Shown piece by piece: positions 10,002 through 19,566 of a stretch of DNA of 64,000 nucleotides; position 1 is the stretch's first letter; every line of letters begins with the position of its first letter. The stretch is from Methylomonas methanica MC09 (GTDB lineage Bacteria > Pseudomonadota > Gammaproteobacteria > Methylococcales > Methylomonadaceae), in NCBI RefSeq assembly GCF_000214665.1, contig NC_015572.1:558001-622000 (forward strand). The letters are read 5' to 3'. The position numbers and the translations under genes were made by a program. Under the pieces are notes generated by a model. The model saw only the letters and a list, made by a program, of their open reading frames with translations, did not search any database and was not told the origin of the DNA.

Positions 10002-11470
10002 GGCAAACGCTCCCCTATCACCGACAGCATGCGATCCACCGTGGCGGCGGATAAGTCAATCAGCGGCCCCGGCAGTAAGCCGAACAATACGATGCCGGCC
10101 ACCAAAATGCCGGAGGCCATCAGTTCCAGCGGTTGCAGGTCGGGTATCGACTGCATCTGCGGTTTGATCGGCCCGGTGAACAGCAGGCCTATGGTGCGCA
10201 TGGCGTATGCGGCACTGATTAAAATGCTCGCGCTGAAAAACACCATCAGCCCGCTCCATTGCTGAAAGCCGCCGATCAACGTGTGCAATTCGGCGATAAA
10301 GCCCACCGAGCCGGGCAGGCCCATGGCCGCCAGTAATGTCAGGGTGGTGAAGGCCGCAAAGCGCGGCATGACCTGTACCAGGGAGCTGTAATCCTGAATA
10401 TTGCGGGTATGCGTGCGTTCGTACAGCAAGCCCACCAGCAAAAACAGCGCGCCGGCAATCAAACCGTGGGCGGTCATTTGCAGGATGGCGCCGGTGAAAC
10501 CGGTCTGGTTCATTGCCGCAATGCCCAACAGCACCACGCCCATATGGCTCAATGACGAATAGGCCACCATGGCCTTCAAGTCACGCTGTCGCCAGGCCAG
10601 CAGTCCGCCGTAAATCATGCCGAACAAGGCTAAAAATACTAAAACCGGTCGCAACAATTCCGCCGCTACCGGCAGCATGACTACTGTACGCAGCAGACCG
10701 TAAGCGCCCATTTTCAATAAGATGCCGGACAGTAAAATACTGATGGGGCTGGGCGCTTCCACATGCGCCAGCGGCAGCCAGCCGTGCAGCGGGAAAATCG
10801 GCATTTTGACCCCGAAGCCCAGTAGAAAGCCCAGCAGCACCAGTACCTGTTCCAATACCGGCATGCTTTGCGCGGCTTGACCCATGGAGGCCATCAAGGA
10901 GCCTTGGTGTTCCAAGTCGTATTGACTGATGGCCAGCAGGCTAAGCAGCATGAATACCGAACCGCCCATGGTGTACAGCACGAAATTCAGACTGGCCGCG
11001 TGCCGGCGCTTGCCGCCCCAGCGGTCGATCAAAAAAAACAACGGGATCAGCGTCACTTCCCAAAAGATGTAAAACAAGGCCCAATCCTGGGCCATAAACA
11101 CGCCCAGCATGCCGAATTCCAGCAGCAGTACGCAAATGTGGTAACCCTTGACGCCCTCACGGATGGAAATTGACGCCAGCAAGGCGATTGAGCTCAGTAG
11201 GGTGGCCAATATCAGCATCGGCATGGATAGCCCGTCCACGCCCAGCGCGTAAGCACTACCCAGCTTCGGATTGAGCGGGTAAAACTCGCTGAATTGCATA
11301 GCGCTGTTTGTGGTATCGAAGCCGATTAACAAGCGACAGGCCAGTAAGAAGGCTATGGTCGTTACCACCAGGCTGATTTGCCTGATCAAGCCCTGTCTCT
11401 GCCCGGAAACCGGCGCCAGCAGCAGTACTCCCAATGCCGGAGTCCAAAGCAGAGCACTTAATATTGCCAT
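9998..11470 (-). CDS. NuoM-like proton-translocating subunit, first in DAB cluster
   Basis: Polytopic proton_antipo_M protein. The TM5 glutamate is in IFWEVTLIPLFFLI and the TM7 lysine in FGVKMPIFPLHGWLPLAHVE; HVEAPSPISILLSGILLKMG follows. The frame is open to a TTG at 11533 and has an ATG at 11515. The ATG at 11470 is chosen because MAILSALLWTPALGVLLL looks like a family N-terminus; none of the three has a clear ribosome site. Of the three NuoM paralogues this is the closest in pattern to true NuoM. It heads the operon upstream of dabA with a four-base overlap, so it is probably an integral part of the transporter. Confidence 0.87.
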   Translation of the reverse strand: MAILSALLWTPALGVLLLAPVSGQRQGLIRQISLVVTTIAFLLACRLLIGFDTTNSAMQFSEFYPLNPKLGSAYALGVDGLSMPMLILATLLSSIALLASISIREGVKGYHICVLLLEFGMLGVFMAQDWALFYIFWEVTLIPLFFLIDRWGGKRRHAASLNFVLYTMGGSVFMLLSLLAISQYDLEHQGSLMASMGQAAQSMPVLEQVLVLLGFLLGFGVKMPIFPLHGWLPLAHVEAPSPISILLSGILLKMGAYGLLRTVVMLPVAAELLRPVLVFLALFGMIYGGLLAWRQRDLKAMVAYSSLSHMGVVLLGIAAMNQTGFTGAILQMTAHGLIAGALFLLVGLLYERTHTRNIQDYSSLVQVMPRFAAFTTLTLLAAMGLPGSVGFIAELHTLIGGFQQWSGLMVFFSASILISAAYAMRTIGLLFTGPIKPQMQSIPDLQPLELMASGILVAGIVLFGLLPGPLIDLSAATVDRMLSVIGERLP

Positions 11471-11778
11471 CGTTGCGTGAGGTTGTAGTCGTGTTGGCGG
11501 GTATTTTAATGGCATTTGGTTGAAATAGGCCAATTTTGCGAAAAACGGTTTATTTGAACCGATTGATTTGAGCCAGGCGCTTTTTATATTTTCTTGTAGC
11601 GGGGAATGGAACCGGTAATTTTTGCGGCGATTTATGGGTTTGATTTCGCAAAGTTCCGCGCATCGTGTACTCTAACCGCCCATAAAATTTGACTTATTTA
11701 GAATAGGCAGACGCGCTTGTTATCACAGTATCGATTCCAAAATTTACACATACCCGTGTTCAACATGCGTGCTAAACC
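11471..11778. promoter_or_regulatory. Divergent intergenic region between the DAB operon and rlmH
   Basis: A 308-base gap that must carry promoters for both the leftward DAB operon and rightward rlmH. A short inverted repeat (CGGTT at 11546-11550, AACCG at 11557-11561) lies near the DAB side. If the DAB gene uses its upstream TTG or ATG, the gap shrinks by 45-63 bases. No confident -35/-10 pair or known regulator site was recognised. Confidence 0.4.
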
Positions 11779-12243
11779 ATGCAAATTCATCTGATCGCCG
11801 TCGGTAACAAAATGCCGGACTGGGTGCAGCAAGGCTATAATGAATATGCAAAACGATTGCCGCGCGAATGCGAGTTGGTGTTGAAGGAAATTGCGCCGGA
11901 TAAACGCCGCGGCGGCGATATCGCCCGAATTACTAAAGACGAAGGCGAGCGTATGCTGGCCGCTGTGCCGCCGCGGGCGCATGTCGTCACGTTGGATATA
12001 CCGGGAAAGCCGTGGACGACCGCCGATTTAGCGAAAGGCCTGGAACGCTGGCTGGGTAACGGCCAGCCGGTGGCCTTGATGGTGGGCGGGCCAGAGGGCT
12101 TGTCGCAACAAGTCCGGGATGCGGCGCGAGAGTCCTGGAGCCTGTCGCCGTTGACATTTCCGCATCCGCTGGTGCGCATCGTCGTGGCTGAACAAATCTA
12201 TCGGGCCTGGAGTCTGATGAACAATCACCCTTACCATCGTTAA
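11779..12243 (+). CDS. rlmH: 23S rRNA (pseudouridine1915-N3)-methyltransferase RlmH
   Basis: Methylates pseudouridine 1915 in helix 69 of 23S rRNA, using S-adenosylmethionine. The 154-residue length is normal for this SPOUT enzyme. Seen in the sequence: N-terminal [16 protein letters not shown], the knot motif [10 protein letters not shown], and the family C-terminus [17 protein letters not shown] ending NNHPYHR. It is the first gene of a rightward run: maf begins 4 bases after its stop, and rng and yhdP follow. The usual partner rsfS is not upstream here. Confidence 0.97.
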   Translation: MQIHLIAVGNKMPDWVQQGYNEYAKRLPRECELVLKEIAPDKRRGGDIARITKDEGERMLAAVPPRAHVVTLDIPGKPWTTADLAKGLERWLGNGQPVALMVGGPEGLSQQVRDAARESWSLSPLTFPHPLVRIVVAEQIYRAWSLMNNHPYHR

Positions 12244-12247
12244 CCCT

Positions 12248-12823
12248 ATGAAGCCACAGCTTGTGCTTGCCTCCGCGTCGCCGCGCCGCAGCGAATTATT
12301 GCAACAAATCGGCATTTGCCATGTCATTCAGGCGGTGGATATCGATGAAACTCCCTGGCAGCACGAATCCCCCTTGGCTTACGTGGAACGGGTGGCAAAC
12401 GAAAAGTCGGCAGCCTGCCGGGCCTTGCGCGGCGACAATCTGCCTGTGCTGGCGGCGGATACCAGCGTGGTTTGCGACGGACGGATCATGGGGAAGCCGG
12501 ACGATAAACAGCAGGCGATCGAGATGTTGATGCAGCTATCCGGCCGCTCGCATCAGGTTTACAGCGCGGTTTCGCTGCGCGGCGAACGGCATTGGCAGGC
12601 GGTGAGCGTCAGCGAAGTGACTTTCCGGACCTTGAGTCAGGCGGAAGTCGCCGCTTACTGGGAGACGGGCGAACCGTGCGACAAAGCCGGCGGGTATGCC
12701 ATACAGGGCTTGGCCAGCATTTTTATTGAATCGATTACAGGCAGTTTTTCCGGCGTGATGGGCTTACCGCTGTTTGAAACCGCACAATTATTAGCCAAAC
12801 AAGGGATTAGAGTCATCGCATGA
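12248..12823 (+). CDS. maf: Maf family nucleoside triphosphate pyrophosphatase
   Basis: Maf proteins hydrolyse non-canonical or dTTP/UTP-type nucleotides to monophosphates. The 191-residue protein has the phosphate-binding ASASPRRSELL at residues 8-18, catalytic Asp71 in LAADTSVV, and the GKP and GYAIQGLASIF family segments. The latter resembles the dTTP/UTP pyrophosphatase subgroup (YhdE), though the sub-specificity is inferred. The stop overlaps the rng start by four bases. The maf-rng-yhdP order is common in gammaproteobacteria. Confidence 0.94.
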   Translation: MKPQLVLASASPRRSELLQQIGICHVIQAVDIDETPWQHESPLAYVERVANEKSAACRALRGDNLPVLAADTSVVCDGRIMGKPDDKQQAIEMLMQLSGRSHQVYSAVSLRGERHWQAVSVSEVTFRTLSQAEVAAYWETGEPCDKAGGYAIQGLASIFIESITGSFSGVMGLPLFETAQLLAKQGIRVIA

Positions 12824-14274
12824 GTGAGGAAATTTTAATAAACGTCACGCCACCGGAAACCCGGGTCGCGGTGATTGAAAACGGCGTGTTGCAGGAACTG
12901 ATTATCGAACGGGTGCGGCAAAAAGGCCTGGTCGGTAACATCTATAAGGGCGAGGTGTGTCGGGTATTGCCCGGCATGCAGGCGGCTTTTGTGGATATCG
13001 GTCTGGATAAGGCGGCTTTTCTGCATTTGTCGGACTTTAACAGCCAGGAATTAGCCGACGGTTCGGAGAACATCGAACATTATTTGAAAGAAGGTCAGAA
13101 GATCGTGGTGCAGGTCACCAAAGACCCCTTGGGTAACAAAGGGGCCCGGCTGACCACCGATATTTCCATTCCGTCGCGGTTTCAGGTTTACATGCCGTAT
13201 GCGGCGAATTCCGGCGTGTCGCAGCGTATCGAATGCGAGGAAGAGCGGGTACGCCTGCGCGCCTGTATCGAAAGTTATCTGCAGAAACATACCGTACCCG
13301 GCGGTTTCATCGCCCGCACCGCCGCCGAATGCGTGGAGGATGTAATACTGTTTTCCGACATGACTTTTTTACATAAGTTGTGGGAATCCATTCTGGATAA
13401 AAGCAAAAAAGTTAAAGTCAAATCGCTGATTCATGAAGACTTGCCGTTGAGCGTGCGCACCTTGCGCGATTTATATAAGGAAGGCATCGAAAAGGTGCGG
13501 GTCGATTCCAAGGAAACCTTTTTACGTTTGGTGGAGTTTGCCGAGACCTTCGTGCCGGAAGTGGTACCGGTGATAGAACATTACTCCGGCGAGCGGCCGG
13601 TGTTCGACATTTACAATGTCGAAGACGAGATCACCAAAGCCCTGGATCGCAAAGTCAAACTCAAATCCGGTGGGCATTTGGTGTTCGACCAGACCGAGTC
13701 TATGACCACGGTGGACGTCAACACCGGCGGCTACGTGGGCGGCCGCAATCTGGAAGAAACCATTTTCAAAACCAATCTGGAAGCGGCGCAGACCATTTCC
13801 CGGCAGCTGCGCTTGCGTAATCTGGGCGGCATTATCATTATCGATTTCATCGATATGCAGAGCGAGGACCACAAGAAACAAGTGTTGACTGCGTTGCAAC
13901 GCAATCTGGACAAAGACCATGCCAAAACCAAAATTACCGAGGTGTCCGCGCTGGGGCTGGTGGAAATGACCCGTAAACGCACCCGCGAGAGTCTGGAACA
14001 TATTTTGTGCGAACCCTGCTCGACCTGCGGCGGCCGCGGCGTATTGAAAACCGCCGAGTCGATTTGTCTGGAAATTTTCCGTGAAATCATTCGAGTGGTC
14101 AGGCAATATAACGTGCAGCAAATTTTGGTGTTGGCCTCCGAACAGGTGGTGGAAATGTTGCTGGACGAGGAAGCCGATATGTTGGCCGAATTGGAAATGT
14201 TTCTGAAGGTGGCGATCAAAATCCGCGCCGAAACGGAATACAATCAGGAACATTATGACGTGGTGCTGTTGTAG
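12820..14274 (+). CDS. rng: Ribonuclease G
   Basis: Endoribonuclease that matures the 16S rRNA 5' end and turns over mRNA in the cytoplasm. The 484 residues match RNase G and lack the long RNase E C-terminal scaffold. An S1 RNA-binding domain covers about residues 35-120. The two metal-binding aspartates are Asp299 (TVDVNTGG) and Asp342 (IIDFIDM). The zinc-link cysteines are in CEPCSTCGGRG, residues 397-403. The start overlaps maf by four bases, and yhdP starts 12 bases after the stop. Confidence 0.97.
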   Translation: MSEEILINVTPPETRVAVIENGVLQELIIERVRQKGLVGNIYKGEVCRVLPGMQAAFVDIGLDKAAFLHLSDFNSQELADGSENIEHYLKEGQKIVVQVTKDPLGNKGARLTTDISIPSRFQVYMPYAANSGVSQRIECEEERVRLRACIESYLQKHTVPGGFIARTAAECVEDVILFSDMTFLHKLWESILDKSKKVKVKSLIHEDLPLSVRTLRDLYKEGIEKVRVDSKETFLRLVEFAETFVPEVVPVIEHYSGERPVFDIYNVEDEITKALDRKVKLKSGGHLVFDQTESMTTVDVNTGGYVGGRNLEETIFKTNLEAAQTISRQLRLRNLGGIIIIDFIDMQSEDHKKQVLTALQRNLDKDHAKTKITEVSALGLVEMTRKRTRESLEHILCEPCSTCGGRGVLKTAESICLEIFREIIRVVRQYNVQQILVLASEQVVEMLLDEEADMLAELEMFLKVAIKIRAETEYNQEHYDVVLL

Positions 14275-14286
14275 CCTATATAGTTT

Positions 14287-17200
14287 GTGATCGTTCATAT
14301 TACCCGCGCCACGCGCCATTTATTGTTTTGGTCACTGATTGCAGTGGCCGTGTCGATCAGCTTCGCGCGAATTTTCCTGGCGGATATCGACGACTATCAG
14401 ACCGAGCTGGAACAAACCATTCGCCGGATCAGCGGCATTCCGCTGCATATCGGTTCGATGGAAGCCGGCATGCGCGGTTTTAATCCGGAAGTGATTTTAA
14501 AGGGCATCAGCGTCGAGGCCGAAGATCCGTCACGCCAGCCGGACATTCAGCTCAGGGAAATTCGCCTGGGACTTGATTTTCTGGATTTGCTGCTGAGCCG
14601 GGATTGGTTGTCCGCCAGCCGCGTCACCCTGGTGGGCGCCAATATCAGTATCATCCGCAAAGAAGACGGCAGCTTTATCCTGAAAGGTCTGCAGACCAGC
14701 GATGAGCCGCCGTTGTGGCTGTTGCAAGGCGGAAAATATGAAATTCTGGACAGTCAAATCACGTGGCAGGATTTGAAACGCCACGGAAAGCCGGTACATT
14801 TCGACCGTTTCGATCTGGTGTTGAAAAACCATTATTCAGACCAAAGCCACGAAGTGCATCTGCTCAGCTTGCTGCCCGAGCAATACGGCGACAGTTTGCG
14901 TATTTCGGCCGATATCACCGGCAATATTTTCGAGCCGGATAATTTTGCCGGTCAAATCTATCTGGAGGGCACCGATCTGCAAGCCTCCGCCCTGATAACC
15001 GGCGATTTGCCGCTGGGTTTCAATCTGCAATCCGGGGCCGGAGATATCCGGGTCTGGAGTCTATGGCGCAACGCCAGCCCGTATCAGATAGACGGTTACA
15101 TTCAAGCGCAACAGATCAAAATCAGCAAAAATCGAGCGAAGCCTTTGTCCATGGATACCTTCGAGGGCAGCTTCGGCTGGAGCGACAACGACGGCCGCTG
15201 GCGTCTGGCCGGTTACGATGTGAACGTGTTTGCCAATCAGCAACGCTGGCCGGATGGGGCTTTTTATCTGCAACAAGACCCGCAGGGTAATTTGGCGGCC
15301 GTCATCAAACAGCTGGATTTACCCGCCGCCATGTATCTGGCGCCGCTATTGATGCCGACCGATCACGATTATGCCGATTACCTGACGCTTAATCCCAAGG
15401 GTCGTTTGCAGGATGTCAGCCTGTTTGTCAGCAGCGATTTCCTGCATTATGCCGCTCGCGGCCGCTTTTCCGAATTGGGCGTGGAACATTTCGGCGCCAT
15501 CCCGCAAATCAAGCATGTCAGCGGCGAAATCAGCCTGACCGACCGTTACGGGCAAGTCATGCTGGATACCCGGAATGCCCAATTCGATGCGTCGGACTGG
15601 TTTAGGAATGCGTTGGACGTCAAGCGGCTACACGGAACCCTGTACTGGTGGCAAACCGCTCAGGCCTGGCAATTTCGCGCGCGCGATCTGGAAGTGGATA
15701 GTGCCGACTTTGCCGGTGTTGCCCAGCTTGATTTATGGCTGCCTAAAAGCGAGACTTCGCCTATCCTGGATTTGACGCTGGCCTTCGGCCAATTTAACGA
15801 CATTAGCCAAGTGCCGAAGTATTTGCCCGCCAAAATCATGGGAGAGGGCGCCGTCGAGTGGTTGGACGATGCGTTTGTCGGCGGACAAATCAAGCGTGGC
15901 GAGTTGGTGGTGAAGGGTGTCTTGGATCAGTTTCCGTTTCTGAATGGTCAAGGTTTATTCGAAACAGTGTTTGCAATCGAAAACGGCGAAATACAGTTCA
16001 ACGAAGATTGGCCGCATTTGCAAAACGTCTATGCCGACGTGCAGTTTCTGGGTGAAGATTTGCAAGTGGCGATACTGGAGGGTCGCAGCGAGAAAGTCGA
16101 TATAGACCAGGCCGTGGTAACGATTCCGGCGCTGGCCGACAGCGAGCATGTGTATGTGTGGGGGCAGGTTGAGTCTAAAGTCATGGATAGTCTGGCCTTC
16201 CTGCAAAAATCGCCGTTGAAACCCAAAATAGATCCTGTCGTGGCGTTAATCAGCGGTTCCGGTAAGGCCAAAGTGGATCTGGATTTAAAGATTCCTTATT
16301 ACGAAACCGATCCGGTCAAGGTCCAGGTCGATGCGCATCTGGAGGGTGCGCAATTGACCGTAAAGCCCATTGCCTTAAACGTGGACGCGATAAAAGGTGT
16401 TTTGACGTTTACCGAGGATCGTATCAGTAGCAGCCGACTCGACGCCCGAAGTTTGGGGTATCCGCTGCAAGGCCGGCTGAGCAGCGATGCGCAAGCCACT
16501 TATCTGGATATCGACGGGGTCTCCAGTATCGACAAATTGCAAAAGCAGTTTAGTTTTTTGCAGAACGATATTGCCAAGGGCAAGTTTGCTTATACCGGCA
16601 AGCTTACCTTGCCTTATCAACAGTCCTTACCCGGTTCTTTGTATATCGGCAGTAATCTGAAAGGCGTCGTCATCGACAGCCAGCCGCAACTCAGTAAATC
16701 GACTGAAGAAGAGCGGCATTTAAGTTTGAATTTTCAATTCGAGGACGGTCCCAGTTTGCCGCTGGAACTGCGCTACGGCGATCAACTCAGCGGATATTTT
16801 CTGATCGATAAGACTCAGGAAAAATTGCGCTCGGCGCACATCGTGTTCGGCCAAGGCCAAGCCACGCGGTTTGCATCGGCCGGACTGAAGCTGGATATCA
16901 GGCAACCCAGCTTCAACTTATCCCAGGCGGTCGGCGCCTACAGCGAGAGCGCCGCCAGCCGTTTCCCGGCCCTCAAAGAGCTCGCCATCGACACCGGTCA
17001 ATTGGTTTGGCAAGGCCAGACGCTGGGCCCCTTTCAATGCCAAATGCGGTTCGCCGACAAGCAGTGGCAGGGTAGTATCGACAGCACCATGGCCAAAGGG
17101 CGATTTAGCGTGCCCGAGCAACTCGGCGGTAACAACCATATCAAGCTGAATATGGATTTCTTGAATTTGTCGGCCATGGATAAATTCAATTTGCAGGGTG

Positions 17201-18081
17201 CCGATGATGCGGTGACCGAGCTGCCGTTGATCGATATCGACAGCGTCCAGTTGCTGTGGCGCGAGGTAAATCTGGGGGCGCTGATGTTGCAAACCGAACG
17301 GGTGAGCAACGGCATTCATTTCAAGACCATTCAGTTACAGGGTGGTAAACGTAAAATTAATCTGACCGCCGACTGGTTGAAGCAGCCGACCGGCACCGTC
17401 ACGCAAATTAAAGGTAGCCTGCAAGCCGATAAGTTTGGGGAATTATTGTCTCGCTTGGATTTTAGCGACGATTTCAAGGAGACCTCGGCGGATATCCGCT
17501 TTAAAGGCGGCTGGCGCGGTGGGCCGCATCAGTTCTCCCTGTCCCGTCTTAATGGTCTGCTACAACTCGATTTAAAAGGCGGGCGTATTTCCAGTATAGA
17601 GCCGGGCTTTGGCCGGCTGTTGGGGTTGATCGCCATGGAGCAGTGGGTGAAACGGCTTAGCCTGGATTTCAGCGACGTTTACCGGCAGGGCTTGGCCTTC
17701 GATGAAATAAAGGGCCGCATTAAAATAAAGGATGGGCTGGCGTTTACAGACGACCTGACCGTAGACGCCGTGGCGGCCAATTTTTATCTGGCCGGCTATG
17801 CCAATCTGGCCGATAAGACACTGGACCAGCGGGTGGCGGTGGTGCCCAAGAGTTCCGACGCCGTGCCCATTGCTGGTACAATCTTGGGGGGTATCGCCAG
17901 TATTATTACCCAGGTTGTGACCGACGATTATAAAGAGGGGTATTTTTTCGGCTCGCAATATCAATTGTCGGGAAATTGGGGGGACATCAATGTGACGCCG
18001 CTCCATGATCAGGATGGATTAGTGAACAAAACCTGGCGGGGCTTGACCGATTTCGGTTGGCTGAACTCCATTACGGAATAA
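14287..18081 (+). CDS. yhdP: YhdP family AsmA-like envelope protein
   Basis: A 1264-residue protein of the YhdP/TIGR02099 family (AsmA-like superfamily). One N-terminal membrane segment (about residues 9-29) is followed by a long beta-rich periplasmic part. In E. coli YhdP acts with TamB and YdbH in phospholipid transport to the outer membrane. The C-terminal family block is visible: LKGGRISSIEPGFGRLLGL and VAVVPKSSDAVPIAGTILGG. The start is GTG at 14287, 12 bases after rng, with no strong ribosome site visible, so coupling to rng is plausible. It is followed by a nitrilase-like gene, a common order in this lineage. Confidence 0.93.
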   Translation: MIVHITRATRHLLFWSLIAVAVSISFARIFLADIDDYQTELEQTIRRISGIPLHIGSMEAGMRGFNPEVILKGISVEAEDPSRQPDIQLREIRLGLDFLDLLLSRDWLSASRVTLVGANISIIRKEDGSFILKGLQTSDEPPLWLLQGGKYEILDSQITWQDLKRHGKPVHFDRFDLVLKNHYSDQSHEVHLLSLLPEQYGDSLRISADITGNIFEPDNFAGQIYLEGTDLQASALITGDLPLGFNLQSGAGDIRVWSLWRNASPYQIDGYIQAQQIKISKNRAKPLSMDTFEGSFGWSDNDGRWRLAGYDVNVFANQQRWPDGAFYLQQDPQGNLAAVIKQLDLPAAMYLAPLLMPTDHDYADYLTLNPKGRLQDVSLFVSSDFLHYAARGRFSELGVEHFGAIPQIKHVSGEISLTDRYGQVMLDTRNAQFDASDWFRNALDVKRLHGTLYWWQTAQAWQFRARDLEVDSADFAGVAQLDLWLPKSETSPILDLTLAFGQFNDISQVPKYLPAKIMGEGAVEWLDDAFVGGQIKRGELVVKGVLDQFPFLNGQGLFETVFAIENGEIQFNEDWPHLQNVYADVQFLGEDLQVAILEGRSEKVDIDQAVVTIPALADSEHVYVWGQVESKVMDSLAFLQKSPLKPKIDPVVALISGSGKAKVDLDLKIPYYETDPVKVQVDAHLEGAQLTVKPIALNVDAIKGVLTFTEDRISSSRLDARSLGYPLQGRLSSDAQATYLDIDGVSSIDKLQKQFSFLQNDIAKGKFAYTGKLTLPYQQSLPGSLYIGSNLKGVVIDSQPQLSKSTEEERHLSLNFQFEDGPSLPLELRYGDQLSGYFLIDKTQEKLRSAHIVFGQGQATRFASAGLKLDIRQPSFNLSQAVGAYSESAASRFPALKELAIDTGQLVWQGQTLGPFQCQMRFADKQWQGSIDSTMAKGRFSVPEQLGGNNHIKLNMDFLNLSAMDKFNLQGADDAVTELPLIDIDSVQLLWREVNLGALMLQTERVSNGIHFKTIQLQGGKRKINLTADWLKQPTGTVTQIKGSLQADKFGELLSRLDFSDDFKETSADIRFKGGWRGGPHQFSLSRLNGLLQLDLKGGRISSIEPGFGRLLGLIAMEQWVKRLSLDFSDVYRQGLAFDEIKGRIKIKDGLAFTDDLTVDAVAANFYLAGYANLADKTLDQRVAVVPKSSDAVPIAGTILGGIASIITQVVTDDYKEGYFFGSQYQLSGNWGDINVTPLHDQDGLVNKTWRGLTDFGWLNSITE

Positions 18082-18145
18082 GACGATGGCCGGTTGCCTT
18101 TAGGTCTCGGTGAACGTGAAATAATAATTAGCAAAAGGATCAACT

Positions 18146-18964
18146 ATGACAATCTGCGCAGCGATTCAAATGGCATCAGGCCCGCAAGTCAATGCCAATC
18201 TTTTGGAAGCTGAAAAACAAATCGCCGACGCTGCCAACGCGGGCGCCAAGTTGGTAGCCTTGCCGGAAAACTTTGCCATCATGGGCATGAACGAATACGA
18301 CAAAGTCGCCGTTCGTGAGGCCGATGGCCAAGGGCCTATACAGGAATTTTTGTCCGGCGTGGCTAAAAAATACGAAGTATGGGTGATCGGCGGCACCATG
18401 CCCATGGCGGCGCAGGCGGACAACAAAGTCCGCGCGGCCTGCCTGGTATACGATGCTCAGGGTCGGCGAGTGGCGCGTTACGATAAAGTGCACCTGTTCG
18501 ACGTCAGTGTGCCGGATAGTGCGGAAGAGTACCGGGAGTCGGATTCTGTGGAAGCCGGCGAACAATCCTGCGTCATCGACACGCCTTTCGGCCGGGTAGG
18601 TATTGCGGTTTGTTACGACCTGCGCTTTCCGGAATTTTTTCGCCCCATGACCAGCAAGGGGTTGGATATCATCGTGATACCGTCGGCGTTTACTTCCAAA
18701 ACCGGCGCCGCGCATTGGGAAGTGTTATTACGCGCCCGCGCTATCGAGAACCTGTGCTACGTGATCGCGCCCAATCAAGGCGGGTTTCATATCAACGGCC
18801 GCCAGACTTTCGGGCATAGCATGATCGTCGATCCTTGGGGCGTCGTGTTGGATTGCTACAAGACCGGACCGGGCTACGTGTCGGCCGATATCGATAAAAA
18901 CCGTTTGGAAAAAATGCGGGCCGCTTTTCCCGCTCTTGAACACCGCCGCTTTTTTTGCGAGTAA
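18146..18964 (+). CDS. Carbon-nitrogen hydrolase, Nit/omega-amidase-like
   Basis: Nitrilase-superfamily hydrolase of 272 residues, cytoplasmic. The catalytic triad is Glu41 (ALPENFAIM), Lys114 (YDKVHLFD) and Cys156 (AVCYDLRFPEF). The pattern resembles Nit1/YafV proteins, which deaminate damaged glutathione or act as omega-amidases on 2-oxo amides; the substrate cannot be read from sequence. AAAGGAT precedes the ATG. The gene follows yhdP by 64 bases, and the next lipoprotein gene starts 5 bases after its stop. Confidence 0.92.
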   Translation: MTICAAIQMASGPQVNANLLEAEKQIADAANAGAKLVALPENFAIMGMNEYDKVAVREADGQGPIQEFLSGVAKKYEVWVIGGTMPMAAQADNKVRAACLVYDAQGRRVARYDKVHLFDVSVPDSAEEYRESDSVEAGEQSCVIDTPFGRVGIAVCYDLRFPEFFRPMTSKGLDIIVIPSAFTSKTGAAHWEVLLRARAIENLCYVIAPNQGGFHINGRQTFGHSMIVDPWGVVLDCYKTGPGYVSADIDKNRLEKMRAAFPALEHRRFFCE

Positions 18965-18969
18965 GCTTT

Positions 18970-19557
18970 ATGTCGAAACGCCTGATAATCGGTTTGCCTG
19001 TGCTGCTTCTGGCCGCGTGCGCGGATACCTCGGACAGGTATCGCGACACGCACCATCTGGAGTTGCCGCCGGAGTTGCCAATTGAGCATACCCATACGCA
19101 ACCGGCGGTGGCGGCCGATGATTTAAGTCCCCAAGCCGCCAGAACATCGCCGCTGGAAAATTTGGTGGATTTTAAAGACGACGGCGAAAAACCGCTGTTG
19201 ACCTTGAAAACCCGCCCGGATCGCGCCTGGGAAATGGTGGTGGTGGCGCTGAAAATCAGCAACATCGAGGTATTGGATAAAAATCGCGAGGAAAATAGAA
19301 TCCAGGTTCGTTACGATCCGGACACTAACGGTCGCGAACCCAGGGTATTGGATGTGTTCTTTAATGACGATTACGCGGAAACCGACTATACCATTCGCTT
19401 AAAAGAGGACGTTTTGGGTATAGCCGTCAATGTTGCGCTCAGCAAGCCAGAGCAATTGGAATATGGCGAAGACGGTTCGCCGAATTTGCTGCGCTTGCTG
19501 CATAAAACCATCGATGAAAAAATTATCCATCGGGAGCGAAACCAAAGCGAGGAATAA
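18970..19557 (+). CDS. BamC/NlpB-like outer membrane lipoprotein, short form
   Basis: A 195-residue predicted lipoprotein. The ATG at 18970 starts MSKRLIIGLPVLLLAACAD with a lipobox ending in Cys. A TTG codon five residues upstream extends the frame but lies across the nitrilase stop. The central part (LLTLKTRPDRAWEMVVVAL, then RIQVRYDP) resembles a BamC helix-grip domain. E. coli BamC is about 344 residues with two such domains; this protein appears to have only one. It may assist the BAM complex in outer membrane protein assembly. Assignment rests on pattern and lipoprotein nature, so moderate. Confidence 0.68.
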   Translation: MSKRLIIGLPVLLLAACADTSDRYRDTHHLELPPELPIEHTHTQPAVAADDLSPQAARTSPLENLVDFKDDGEKPLLTLKTRPDRAWEMVVVALKISNIEVLDKNREENRIQVRYDPDTNGREPRVLDVFFNDDYAETDYTIRLKEDVLGIAVNVALSKPEQLEYGEDGSPNLLRLLHKTIDEKIIHRERNQSEE

Positions 19558-19566
19558 GCCGCTCGG

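Noticed and set aside
2155-11470. Respiratory complex I or an Mrp antiporter operon
   Set aside because: Only L/M-type subunits are present, with no other Nuo or Mrp genes, and dabA lies among them.
13522-14319. Antisense frame of 265 codons across rng
   Set aside because: It is antisense to a well-supported RNase G gene, with Phe/His/Gln-rich shadow composition.
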